A stretch of 64,000 nucleotides of DNA from Gammaproteobacteria bacterium. GTDB lineage: Bacteria > Pseudomonadota > Gammaproteobacteria > Steroidobacterales > Steroidobacteraceae. The stretch spans positions 62,001-126,000 of the forward strand of contig JANXYK010000031.1 of assembly GCA_025350055.1 (NCBI GenBank), in the 5' to 3' direction. Under the pieces are notes generated by a model that saw only the letters and a program-made list of their open reading frames with translations, was not told where the DNA came from and did not search any database. Both the position numbers and the translations under genes were made by a program. Shown here piece after piece: positions 42,189 to 50,883 of this stretch (positions are counted from its first letter, which is position 1; each line of letters starts with the position of its first letter).

Positions 42189-43140
42189 GCTGGCTGCTCC
42201 TTGCTTGCAAAAGCTGGAAAACCCGGGTCAGGCCCGCCAGCGAGGCGCTCGCGCCATCGAGCTGCCGCGCATCGAACTGCTGGCTGGCAAGAGCTTTCGC
42301 ATAGAGGGCGGTGAGCGGTGGCGCGCCGATGAGTTGCACGGGCGCGCAGGCAGCGGACTGCGTCAGCAGCGGCAACGCGCCGCCGACATCGCTGGCAATC
42401 AGCAGGCCGGACAGGAACGAGGCCGTCGCCCCGGCCTCGAGCTCGCCAGCCAACAGGCGCGAGCGACACTCGAACAGGCGGTGCAGCAATTGCGCCTGCG
42501 GGAAGGCGTTGACCTGCTGCAGGCCGCGCTCGAAGGCTGCGTCGTTGGCAGCGGCCGGCTCGGTCGCGGGGCGCTGCACCAGTACGCTGTGTTCCTTCAG
42601 GATCGCGAACAGCTCACCGGTTGGCGCCGTGTTGAATTGCACCACGACGCCATCCACGAGTATCGCCCACTTGGAGTGCGTGCCAGGCAGGCACAGCAGC
42701 TGCCGTCCGCGCCGCAAACCGGGATCGAGCTGCAGCGCGCCCAGTATCTGCGTCTCTTCGCCGCGCAGGAAATCGGGCGCCCGGAAGCGATTCTGGCAGC
42801 TCAGCCCCGGTACGATGTGGATCGCCGCGCCGTGGCTCGCTGCATCGGCAGGCGCTACGCAGGCGGCACCAATCTGTTCCGGGCTGGCCGGGCAGGTAAC
42901 GTAGGGCGCCTGCCGCCAACCGAAATTGGAGCCCACCATGCCGCACAGTACTGCGGGCAGCGCGCCGTGCTGTTGGCGCCATGCGGCGGTCAAGCCGGAG
43001 AACACCGCCTCGAATCGGCCGCTGGACCCGGCGGCGCCGGGACCGGCGGCGCTATCCAGCGCCGTGCCCGCCTCATCGCACAGGTACAGGCGCAGATTGC
43101 TGGTGCCCCAGTCGCCCGCGAGGAAACTTGCGCCCGCCAT
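42175..43140 (-). CDS. dgoK: 2-dehydro-3-deoxygalactonokinase
   Basis: 321 residues of the DgoK kinase family. FLAGDWGTSNLRLYLCDEAG is the phosphate-binding DxGTSxxR block, CGMVGSNFGWRQAPYV and LCLPGTHSKWAILVDG are further DgoK motifs. It phosphorylates KDGal to KDPGal with ATP. The ATG at 43140 (MAGASF) precedes the nucleotide fold directly; an ATG eight codons earlier is possible. First gene of the six-gene galactose operon; its promoter is probably the shared region at 43326-43356. Confidence 0.92.
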   Translation of the reverse strand: MAGASFLAGDWGTSNLRLYLCDEAGTALDSAAGPGAAGSSGRFEAVFSGLTAAWRQQHGALPAVLCGMVGSNFGWRQAPYVTCPASPEQIGAACVAPADAASHGAAIHIVPGLSCQNRFRAPDFLRGEETQILGALQLDPGLRRGRQLLCLPGTHSKWAILVDGVVVQFNTAPTGELFAILKEHSVLVQRPATEPAAANDAAFERGLQQVNAFPQAQLLHRLFECRSRLLAGELEAGATASFLSGLLIASDVGGALPLLTQSAACAPVQLIGAPPLTALYAKALASQQFDARQLDGASASLAGLTRVFQLLQARSSQRAAP

Positions 43141-43304
43141 CAGTGCGCTGTCCGTTGCATGCAATGCCTGCTTTGAAGTTCTTGTGGATGGTCAGCAGAG
43201 CGATTGTACTTCGTGTGCCATCGCCCCTGATCATATCGCCATTGCATACCCTGGCAATAGTCCCGGCGCTGCCGCCGGGCGCTTTGCGCAACGCGGTGCT
43301 ATTG

Positions 43305-43333
43305 TTGGTCGCGGTGTACCGCAATATTATAAT
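43305..43333 (+). promoter_or_regulatory. Promoter for the SDR-GH2 operon
   Basis: A perfect -10 TATAAT at 43328-43333 with TTGGTC (three of six) at 43305-43310, spaced 17 bases. The predicted transcription start (~43340) is only about six bases before the ATG at 43346, so the mRNA would be leaderless or nearly so, in keeping with the lack of any Shine-Dalgarno. The AT-rich box stands out sharply from the GC-rich surroundings. Confidence 0.6.
43311..43322. promoter_or_regulatory. Putative FadR-type operator in the galactose intergenic region
   Basis: GCGGT-GT-ACCGC is a perfect inverted repeat with the GGT-NN-ACC core typical of FadR-subfamily GntR operators. It lies between the -35 and -10 boxes of the plus-strand promoter, where binding would block RNA polymerase. 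A second palindrome, ATATTATAATAT at 43324-43335, covers the -10. The regulator is presumably the one at 38314-39051. Confidence 0.45.
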
Positions 43334-43345
43334 ATAAATACGATT

Positions 43346-44116
43346 ATGATTGTCATCGATGACCTGAAGGACAAGTGCGTGCTGGTCACCGGTGCCAGCT
43401 CTGGCATCGGCGCGGCCGTGAGCCGGGCGCTGGCCGCGCAGGGGGCACGGCTGGCGCTGCACTGGCACGCCAACGCCGCCGGCGCCAGGGCGGTAGCCGC
43501 CGATGTGGAAGCAGCGGGCCGGCGCCCGGCAGTGCTGCTCCAGGGCGACCTTGGCGCCCGGGGTACCGCACGGCGGCTGGTGGAGGAAGCCATGCGATCG
43601 CTGCAGGGCCTCGACATCCTGGTGAACTGCGCCGGTGCGCTGGTCAGCCGGCGTCCCGTGCTCGAGGCCGATGATGCCTTCGTGGACGCTGTGTTCGACC
43701 TCAATGCCCGGGCGGTGCTCGGCACCTGCCAGGCTGCGGCTGTGCCCATGAAGACGCGCGGCGGCGGATCCATCATCAACGTGGGCTCGATCGCCGGGCT
43801 GGATGGTGGCGGGCCGGGCGCCGGAATCTACGGCGCCTCCAAGGCCTGGGTGCATAACCTCAGTCGCCACCTGGCGCGGGAATTTGCCGCCGACCATATC
43901 CGCGTCAATACCGTCGCGCCCGGTGTCGTGCAAACGCCATTTCACCATGCGACGCCGCCGGAGCGCATGGAGGCGATGCGCCGCTCGGTGCATCTGGGCC
44001 GCATAGGGACCACCGATGATTGCGTCGGCGCATTCCTGTTCCTGGCCTCACAACAGCTCAGCGGCTATATCACGGGACAGATCATTCACGTCAACGGTGG
44101 ACAGGTGATGCCATGA
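43346..44116 (+). CDS. SDR family oxidoreductase (sugar dehydrogenase candidate)
   Basis: 256 residues of a classical short-chain dehydrogenase. NAD(P)-binding CVLVTGASSGIGAAV at ~11-25, NCAG near 90, the catalytic Ser in IINVGSIAGL and Tyr-x-x-x-Lys in YGASKAWVHNL are all intact; the C-terminus GQIIHVNGGQVMP is typical. Head gene of the plus-strand galactoside operon, with no Shine-Dalgarno and a promoter ending just upstream. A sugar dehydrogenase acting on galactose or a derivative is the likely role, but the substrate cannot be read from sequence. Confidence 0.83.
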   Translation: MIVIDDLKDKCVLVTGASSGIGAAVSRALAAQGARLALHWHANAAGARAVAADVEAAGRRPAVLLQGDLGARGTARRLVEEAMRSLQGLDILVNCAGALVSRRPVLEADDAFVDAVFDLNARAVLGTCQAAAVPMKTRGGGSIINVGSIAGLDGGGPGAGIYGASKAWVHNLSRHLAREFAADHIRVNTVAPGVVQTPFHHATPPERMEAMRRSVHLGRIGTTDDCVGAFLFLASQQLSGYITGQIIHVNGGQVMP

Positions 44117-46239
44117 ATCCAGTTTCCAGGGTGGTTTGCGCAGCCCTGTGGCCCGCGCTCGCCGTGCTCGCTTTCCTGTGCGCAACGCCGGTCGTGGCCG
44201 CGACCCGCACCGATCTCGATCACGGCTGGCAGTTCCGGCCCGATCCGGATGAATTCGGTGACTTCTTCGCCTGGCAATCGAAACTGCCGGCCGGCACCGA
44301 GAGCGTCAATGTGCCGCACACCTGGAATATTGGCCGGCTGCACGACTACATGGGCGTGGGCTGGTATTTCCGCAGCTTCGAGGCGCCGGCGCACGACGCG
44401 CAGGCCCATGTGCGAGTCAACTTCGGCGCCACCTTCTACCAGGCGCGCGTGTGGCTAAACGGCGTCGAGATCGGCAGCCACGAGGGTGGCTTCACGGCCT
44501 ACTCGTTCGACATCACGCCACTGCTGCACGCCACCAACTATCTGGCGGTGCGCATCGACAACCGGCCGACGGCGTCGACTATTCCCGGCTACGGCGCGCG
44601 CGGCATGCCGCTGGCCTGGTATGACTGGTGGACCTACGGCGGCGTGGTGCGTGATGTGTGGCTCAGTACCAGTGGACCGAGTTGGGTGGTGCGCCAGAAC
44701 ATTCGCACCGATATCAGCGGTGACGGATGGCAGCTCAATGATCGGGTGCTGCTGCACAGCGCGCAGCCCATTGGCACGGCGGTACGCCTGCGGGTGAGCG
44801 CCATGGACCCGGACAATCGCGTTGTGGCCAGCGCCACGCAGGCGATCGTGCTGTCCGGCGGCGATCAGGAAATTCCACTGAGCCTGTCGCTCACCAAGCC
44901 GAGGTTGTGGAGCATTGACCAACCCAATGTGTATCGCATGAATGTGGAGCTGCTGGGCGAGGGCGATGCCGCGCTCGATACCCACAGCGACAACTTCGGG
45001 CTGCGCAAGATCGTGATCAGCGATCGGCACCTGCTGATCAATGGCGAGCGCGTGCGACTCACCGGCATTGCGCGCCATGAGGATTCGCCCGCGGAGGGGT
45101 TGGCCGAGAGCCAGGTCACCATGCGCCGCGACTACGATGAACTGAAGCTCCTGAACACGACGCTCTCGCGGCCGGTGCACTATCCACAGAACCCGTTCAT
45201 CCTCGACTACGCCGACCGGCACGGCATTCTGCTGATTCCGGAGATTCCCATCTGGCAGTTCAGTGAGGCGCAGCTAGCCGATCCCAAGGTGCTGGCGCTG
45301 GCGCAGCAGCAGATGCGCGAGGTGATCGAACAGTCAGCCAATCACCCGAGCATCTTTGCCTGGAGCGTGGCGAACGAGAGCGCGATGCACAGCGGCGCCG
45401 GCGTGGCCTACTTCCGGGCCATGCGCAAGCTGATCCGCGAGCTCGACCCGGAGCGGCCCGTGAGCTTTGCCGACGACAACCTGGGCAAGCTCGCCAATGC
45501 GAACCAGACGGCGGCCAGCGAAGCGGACTTCCTGATGATGAACCAGTACTACGGCAGCTGGCATGGGCCGTCGGAAGCGCTCGCGCCCGCGCTCGATCGC
45601 GTGAATGAGTTGTTCCCCACCAAGATGGTGATCATCTCGGAGATGGGATATCCGGGGCTGTTTGCCAGCAATCCGGCCGATGCCGATCCGGCCAGGATAC
45701 GTGTGCTCGAGCAGCAGATGCCGATGCTGGCGGCGCGCGACTGGATCGGCGGCGCGATGATGTGGTGTTATCAGGACTACAAGTCACGGCGCAATCTCGC
45801 GCCGGGGCTGGTCGAGGGATTCGTGGAGCACGGCGTGGTCGATGAGGCCAGGCACCACAAGCCTTCATTTGCCGTCTGGCAGCGACTGAATGCGCCGGCG
45901 CACCTCGATGCGCGCTGGGTGGAGAAGGCGGGCGCGGCCACCGGTTTTGTGCTGACGGTGACTGCAAATTCGGCACGCGAGCTGCCGTCCTATCCACTGC
46001 ACGACTACCAGCTGAGCTGGAAGCTGCTGGACGAACATGGCGACGTGACTCTGACCGGTTCGCGCGCGCTAGGCGACCTGCACTCGCCTGAGAGCGTGAC
46101 CGGCACAGTGCCGCGCGATGCGGGCGGCAGCAAGCGCAAACTGATCGTGACGCTGCTGCGCCCGGGCGGCATGGTCGCCGCGGACCTTGCCGCCAGCTGG
46201 CCGCTGGCCGGGGCCGTACCGTCGACCGACACTCACTAG
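44113..46239 (+). CDS. Secreted glycoside hydrolase family 2 enzyme
   Basis: 708 residues with a signal peptide (cleavage near VVAA). Residues ~35-190 are the GH2 sugar-binding jelly roll (NVPHTWNIGRLHDYMGVGWY), ~195-300 the immunoglobulin-like domain, and from ~310 the TIM barrel (LTGIARHEDSP). The acid/base is Glu422 in WSVANES and the nucleophile is Glu510 in VIISEMGYPG. GH2 members are beta-galactosidases, beta-glucuronidases or beta-mannosidases; the galactose operon context favours beta-galactosidase. It overlaps the SDR gene by four bases. Confidence 0.88.
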   Translation: MNPVSRVVCAALWPALAVLAFLCATPVVAATRTDLDHGWQFRPDPDEFGDFFAWQSKLPAGTESVNVPHTWNIGRLHDYMGVGWYFRSFEAPAHDAQAHVRVNFGATFYQARVWLNGVEIGSHEGGFTAYSFDITPLLHATNYLAVRIDNRPTASTIPGYGARGMPLAWYDWWTYGGVVRDVWLSTSGPSWVVRQNIRTDISGDGWQLNDRVLLHSAQPIGTAVRLRVSAMDPDNRVVASATQAIVLSGGDQEIPLSLSLTKPRLWSIDQPNVYRMNVELLGEGDAALDTHSDNFGLRKIVISDRHLLINGERVRLTGIARHEDSPAEGLAESQVTMRRDYDELKLLNTTLSRPVHYPQNPFILDYADRHGILLIPEIPIWQFSEAQLADPKVLALAQQQMREVIEQSANHPSIFAWSVANESAMHSGAGVAYFRAMRKLIRELDPERPVSFADDNLGKLANANQTAASEADFLMMNQYYGSWHGPSEALAPALDRVNELFPTKMVIISEMGYPGLFASNPADADPARIRVLEQQMPMLAARDWIGGAMMWCYQDYKSRRNLAPGLVEGFVEHGVVDEARHHKPSFAVWQRLNAPAHLDARWVEKAGAATGFVLTVTANSARELPSYPLHDYQLSWKLLDEHGDVTLTGSRALGDLHSPESVTGTVPRDAGGSKRKLIVTLLRPGGMVAADLAASWPLAGAVPSTDTH

Positions 46240-46249
46240 CGCAGCAGCG

Positions 46250-47179
46250 ATGTTGTCAGGACTAGTCAATCAAGTGCGCTTTGCATGGGCGTTGCCCCTG
46301 TTGCTAATGCCGCTGTCGGCCCTCGTCCACAGCGCCGAACCGCAATCCATTCCGCTGTGGCCGGGAGTCGCGCCCGGCTCCGACGGCAAGAGCAGCATCG
46401 CCGAGTCGGTGCGCCTGACCGAGCGCGGCGAGCACGTCGTCGCCAGTGTGCACGCACCTTCCGTTACGCCGTTCCTGCCGGCGCCGGAGCAGGCCAGTGG
46501 CGCGGCGGTAATCGTGATTCCCGGTGGCGGCCACCGCGAACTGTGGATGGATCATGAGGGTTATCGCGTGGGCCAGTATCTTGCGGATCACGGCGTGGCC
46601 GCGTTCGTGCTCAAGTACCGGCTGGCGCGCGAAGCAGGATCCCACTACTCAGTCGAAGGTCATGCGCTCGCGGATGTGCAGCGGGCCATTCGTCTGGTGC
46701 GTGCCCGAGCCGATGCCTGGCAGGTCGATCCGCAGCGCGTCGGCGTGATGGGTTTCTCCGCGGGCGGAGAGCTGGCAGCGCTCGCGGCGACGCGCTTCGC
46801 GACACGCACGGCCATCCAGTCAAAGTCGCACGCTGTCGCTGCACCCGATCCGCTGGAACAGTTGAGCGCGCGCCCCGATTTCCAGGCGCTGATCTATCCG
46901 TCGATTCCTGCCAACCTGCAGTTGCCTGGCGATACGCCGCCAGCCTTCCTGCTGTGCGGCGCCGATGATCAGCCTGCGATTTCACAGGGCCTGGCCGATT
47001 TGTATCGCGCCATGCGGCGTGCCGGCCTGCACGCCGAACTGCATATCTATGATGGCGTGGGGCACGGCTTCGGCATGCGCAGCGAAAACGCCGGACCCTC
47101 GGCCGCCTGGCCGCAGCGTTTTCTCGAGTGGCTGCAGCAGCAGGGCATGTTGGCCGTACACTATGGCGCCGCGCATTAG
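46250..47179 (+). CDS. Secreted alpha/beta-hydrolase, carbohydrate esterase-like
   Basis: 309 residues with an N-terminal signal. VIVIPGGGHRELWMDHEGY forms the oxyanion region, GVMGFSAGGELAALAA holds the nucleophile Ser, and GADDQPAI and YDGVGHGFGM give the Asp and His of the triad. This pattern belongs to the BD-FAE/acetyl-xylan-esterase-like group that removes acetyl groups from plant or algal glycans. It lies 10 bases after the GH2 gene, so it probably deacetylates the same polysaccharide. Confidence 0.82.
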   Translation: MLSGLVNQVRFAWALPLLLMPLSALVHSAEPQSIPLWPGVAPGSDGKSSIAESVRLTERGEHVVASVHAPSVTPFLPAPEQASGAAVIVIPGGGHRELWMDHEGYRVGQYLADHGVAAFVLKYRLAREAGSHYSVEGHALADVQRAIRLVRARADAWQVDPQRVGVMGFSAGGELAALAATRFATRTAIQSKSHAVAAPDPLEQLSARPDFQALIYPSIPANLQLPGDTPPAFLLCGADDQPAISQGLADLYRAMRRAGLHAELHIYDGVGHGFGMRSENAGPSAAWPQRFLEWLQQQGMLAVHYGAAH

Positions 47180-47193
47180 CAGGAGGACATCAC

Positions 47194-48193
47194 ATGAACA
47201 GCAGATCCAGGCGCCCGCTCGACCGATGGCTGCTTGCCCTCTGCGGCGCAGTGTTGCTCGGCGCTTGCTCGCCGCTGCATGCCCAACACAACGCCCCCGG
47301 CGGTAACCCGGGCGACAACAGCGGGCTCAACGGTTCACTCACGCATGAAGACCTGGAAAAACTGGGCGGCGATCACCGGGAGTCGGCCGAGCAGGGCGCG
47401 CGTGCCATTGCCCAGGCGCAGAGCGAACCGCTGCTCAAGGCCCTGCAGATTCCCTGCGCGGTCGCGAATGCCCGCCTGGTGGTGGCCGGCACACGCCAGC
47501 TCAAGCCGGGCGCCAGGGAAATCGACGCCAGGGTCTATGAAGTGGCCTGCGAGGACGGCTCGGGTTACCTGTTGCAGACCCAGGGGAGTGAGCCGCCGCT
47601 CGCCAATTACTGCCTGGGTGCCGAGCAGACGCGCGCCGCCGATGTCGCCAAGGGCAAGCAGCCGGGCTACTACTGCTCGCTGCCTGAGAATCGCGACGTG
47701 TATGCGCTGGTGTCGGCGCTCATCACCAAGGGGAGCGGTGCGACCTGCACGGTGGCCGAGCTGAAATGGTTCGGGCGCAGCACGGAGACACGTAACGACT
47801 ATTCGGAAGTGAAGTGCCGTGAAGGCACCGGCTTTCTGCTGCAGGTTGCGTTACCTGGGCTGACAGCGACTGCCACCGTGATGACCTGCATCGATGCAGC
47901 GAGGCATGGACTCAAGTGCCATATGACAGATGCCGGGCCGGTCGAAGAGCCGATTACGACCGAGACACTCAAGGCGGCGCTGGCTCAGCACGGCGTCAGC
48001 TGCGCAATCGCGAAGTTCCGGCTGGTGGGGGCAGGAGGAGCAGCGCAAGCGCTATGTGGTCGAATACCGCTGCAGCGATCAGCCGGCTGGCGCGGTGGCG
48101 TTCATTCCGCTACGCGGCAACAGCGAGACCTATGAAGTCATGGACTGCGCCGCCGCCGTGCGCGTCGGCGTGGTGTGCTCATACACTGACTAG
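47194..48193 (+). CDS. Frameshifted three-repeat cysteine-rich lipoprotein of unknown function
   Basis: Strong Shine-Dalgarno AGGAGG and a lipobox LGAC place this as an envelope lipoprotein. The uninterrupted frame stops at 48135, but its last ~35 residues are out of register. Three repeats of about 80 residues share the pattern Cys-x-(V/I)A near the start and (Y)xEVxCxxGxGxLLQ at the end (EVACEDGSGYLLQ, EVKCREGTGFLLQ). The third repeat continues only in the +1 frame as YVVEYRCSDQPAGAVAF to a stop at 48193. Removing one G from the GGGGG run at 48027-48031 joins the two parts into a 332-residue protein. No family recognised; it belongs to the GH2-esterase operon. Confidence 0.7.
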
Positions 48194-48207
48194 CGCCAGG
48201 TACACGA

Positions 48208-50859
48208 TCAGGGTTTGGCGTCGAAGCTCAGCACGATTGATTCGACCGCGACGCCCCTGGCATCGTCGGTAGAACGATCGCCGGTATTGGGGGCAACGGA
48301 GAGCTGCAGGCGTTCGATTTGGTCCAGCCGTGGGTGATCGTCGCTCCCGCCGCGCCCATGCGCCGCTTCACGCCAGTAATTCCAGAGGCCGGGATAGGGG
48401 CTGGGAATGTGGATGCTTCGGCTCGCGCGCAGGTTGGTCAGCGGAACCCTGACGCTGGTCCACTCGGTGGCGGCTGGAACCTGCGCACTCCAGGCCGTAC
48501 CGTCTTTCTCGATGAGCGTCACTTCAATGTGCTTGCGGGAGCCCTCGTGGGTGCGCAGGCTGACGAGCAACGCCTGCGCCTGTCGCGCATCACTGGCGCG
48601 CACTGCCATCCGGTCTCCAATGTAAAGGGCAGCCGCGTAGCGTTGCGGCGTATCGCGGCCCAGATCCGGCAGATCCAGCGTCAGTGCTGACTCGTCACTG
48701 CTGGCGCCCGGCGTGAGGCTGAAAAACGCGTCACGATATTGTTCGCCGGGCCTGACGAACGACAGCTGCGCATAGTCCTCTCTGGGGTTGAATAGTCGTA
48801 TCGCGGTGCCGGCCGGTGTGACGCGCAGGGTCCAGGGGTGTTCCAGGCGGAAAGGCCACTCGCCGGGCTGCCGCGCCGCTGCACCGGGAAAGCTGGTCAC
48901 GCGCCCCTGCGTTTCAGTACTGACCGCGTATTCGTAGAGTCCGGGTGCGAACGCGCCTGCTGCCAGCACTGCAACGTAGTCATTGCCGTGCTCGCGCTTC
49001 ATTGCAATTGCCTTGCCGAAGGATTGCGTGCCCGCAGCACGCAGCCACAGCCTGACCTGATCGGGCAACACGTCGTTGGCGACGCGCACGCGCACAGTGA
49101 TCGCGGCGTCAGCGATGCTTTCCTTCGGCGTCAGCGATTGCACGAAATCCGGATAGTTCTGGCGCTTGTTGACGTGGAACTCATCGAAGCCCACGCGGTG
49201 AATCTGTGCGGGCAGGGCGTTGCGTTCCGGCGCGGCGGCGCTGCTGAGCAGCCACACACCGGGTTCGATCGCCACCACTCCGTTGCTCGCGTGACGGGCC
49301 GTCGCCGCTGGTACCGCCGGCACATTGATCGGCGTCGCCTGGAACTCCCTGCCCAGATCCGGCAGCGCCAGTGTCATGGGCCAACTGCGGTACAGGAGTC
49401 GCGAGACAATCTTGTCGGGCTGGGGCTGCTCGAAGGGGTCGCGCACCAGGATTTCGTCCGGATAGACTTCGAGGCGCCACAGCCCATCGCGCACTTTGTC
49501 CAGGAAGTAGGCGCCGCTACCTTCATAGCCGACTGTTCCGGAGGACCCCACGCCGGCAATGCGCTGCAGCGCCGCGGGATTGCGCGCGGCGGCCGTAGTG
49601 TCGCCAGCATTCATGAGGGCGTCGTCCGCGTTGAGCAGACTCGAATCCGCTTCGTAGCTCACGCGGAAATCACCGAAGGCCGCATCATCGGGATAGTGTC
49701 CGTAGGACTGCATGCGCGGCAGGCGCCGCATGGCTTCCGCGGCGATCACGGCGCTCAGTGCCTTGCGCGGCGTGTGTACCAGGTTCAGGTAGTGCGTCTG
49801 CCAGCCGAGATTGTAGGGCGCCGTCTGCAACATGTCGTAGGCAAACATGGTGGCCAGCTGCGTGCCCACCGAACGGAAGCTGCGCGCGATCGCGGGATAC
49901 AGATAGCCCGAGAGCAGGTCTGCCTGGTCGAACTCATAGACGATGCGCGGCCGGCTGGCGAGATCCGGGCGCAGCATGTCGGGATAGCCATCCACAGCGG
50001 GCAGGAAATTGCCGCGCAGTTGATGCCCCGCCACCAGGCTGGTCGGGTACCAGCCGAAGCTGACGCCATCGACCCGTGAGTCGTGAATGGCAGGCGCGAT
50101 CGCGAAATCCTGCGATACATTGAAGAAGGTGAGCTTCCGCGTGCCGGTGTCACGCACCGCCTTGACCAGGGTATTGATGTAGCGAACCGAGCCGGCGTGG
50201 TCTTCCGGATGGTGCACCGGTTCGTTGATCAGTTCGATGAACAGCAGCGCGGGCTCATCCTTGAGTGCGACGCCCGTATAGCGATTCACATGCCGCAACA
50301 GTTGTCCGATATAGCGCGCCTGCGCGGCGATCGAGGCCGGGTTGGTGCCCATCTCCGTGCGTGGGTGATAGCGCGAGAAGCCGACGTTCTGGGTCGGCTG
50401 GTTCACCTGGTCGGCGTAGGCGGGGTCGTAGGTGTGGATTGGCGTCAGCAGCAGGTAGATGCCACGCTCGCGCGCCTTGGCGACCACGTAGTCGAGCAGA
50501 TCGACATGCTCGTTGTCGACGAGGTTGCCCTCGCGGTCGCTGTTCTCCCAATCGCCCCACGAGCACAAGCGCAGTGCCGTCCAGCCCATGCGGGCGAACT
50601 GCGCCAGGTCTTCGTCGATCATGGCTTTGCGATTCTGAGACACCAGGCCCGCCATGCGGTAGTCGGAGCCCGACATCACGCAGTAGTTGGCGCCGAACAG
50701 CCGCACTTCTTCGTTGTTGTCGCTCCAGCGCACCACGCCGGTGCGATCGAGATATACGGCACGTGTGGCCGGCCCACCGTCACGCTCCGCGGCTGCCGCG
50801 CCGAACGACGGGTAGAGCAGACTCGCCATCAGCGCGATCAATGAAAAAATACGCTGCAT
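48208..50859 (-). CDS. Large secreted GH5-like (clan A) glycoside hydrolase
   Basis: 883 residues with a signal peptide (cleavage near GAAAA). Residues ~35-350 fold as a clan-A TIM barrel: VRLFGANYCVMSG, FARMGWTALRLCSWGDWE, the acid/base Glu213 in FIELINEPVHHPED and the likely nucleophile Glu309 in RIVYEFDQAD. This is the GH5 arrangement of mannanases and endoglycanases. The remaining ~500 residues are beta-rich domains (about 440-620 and 640-880) that may bind carbohydrate; the last one (ATEWTSVRVPLTNLRASRSI) resembles a CBM-type jelly roll. Substrate is not readable; a galactan or galactomannan would suit the locus. It converges with the lipoprotein gene. Confidence 0.8.
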   Translation of the reverse strand: MQRIFSLIALMASLLYPSFGAAAAERDGGPATRAVYLDRTGVVRWSDNNEEVRLFGANYCVMSGSDYRMAGLVSQNRKAMIDEDLAQFARMGWTALRLCSWGDWENSDREGNLVDNEHVDLLDYVVAKARERGIYLLLTPIHTYDPAYADQVNQPTQNVGFSRYHPRTEMGTNPASIAAQARYIGQLLRHVNRYTGVALKDEPALLFIELINEPVHHPEDHAGSVRYINTLVKAVRDTGTRKLTFFNVSQDFAIAPAIHDSRVDGVSFGWYPTSLVAGHQLRGNFLPAVDGYPDMLRPDLASRPRIVYEFDQADLLSGYLYPAIARSFRSVGTQLATMFAYDMLQTAPYNLGWQTHYLNLVHTPRKALSAVIAAEAMRRLPRMQSYGHYPDDAAFGDFRVSYEADSSLLNADDALMNAGDTTAAARNPAALQRIAGVGSSGTVGYEGSGAYFLDKVRDGLWRLEVYPDEILVRDPFEQPQPDKIVSRLLYRSWPMTLALPDLGREFQATPINVPAVPAATARHASNGVVAIEPGVWLLSSAAAPERNALPAQIHRVGFDEFHVNKRQNYPDFVQSLTPKESIADAAITVRVRVANDVLPDQVRLWLRAAGTQSFGKAIAMKREHGNDYVAVLAAGAFAPGLYEYAVSTETQGRVTSFPGAAARQPGEWPFRLEHPWTLRVTPAGTAIRLFNPREDYAQLSFVRPGEQYRDAFFSLTPGASSDESALTLDLPDLGRDTPQRYAAALYIGDRMAVRASDARQAQALLVSLRTHEGSRKHIEVTLIEKDGTAWSAQVPAATEWTSVRVPLTNLRASRSIHIPSPYPGLWNYWREAAHGRGGSDDHPRLDQIERLQLSVAPNTGDRSTDDARGVAVESIVLSFDAKP

Positions 50860-50883
50860 GGCAGTCTCCCGGCCGGTTTATTG

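Noticed and set aside
43262-43279. CCCGGCG-CTGC-CGCCGGG hairpin as a terminator
   Set aside because: The stem is perfect but neither side is followed by a T run, and it lies upstream of both divergent genes where no terminator is needed.
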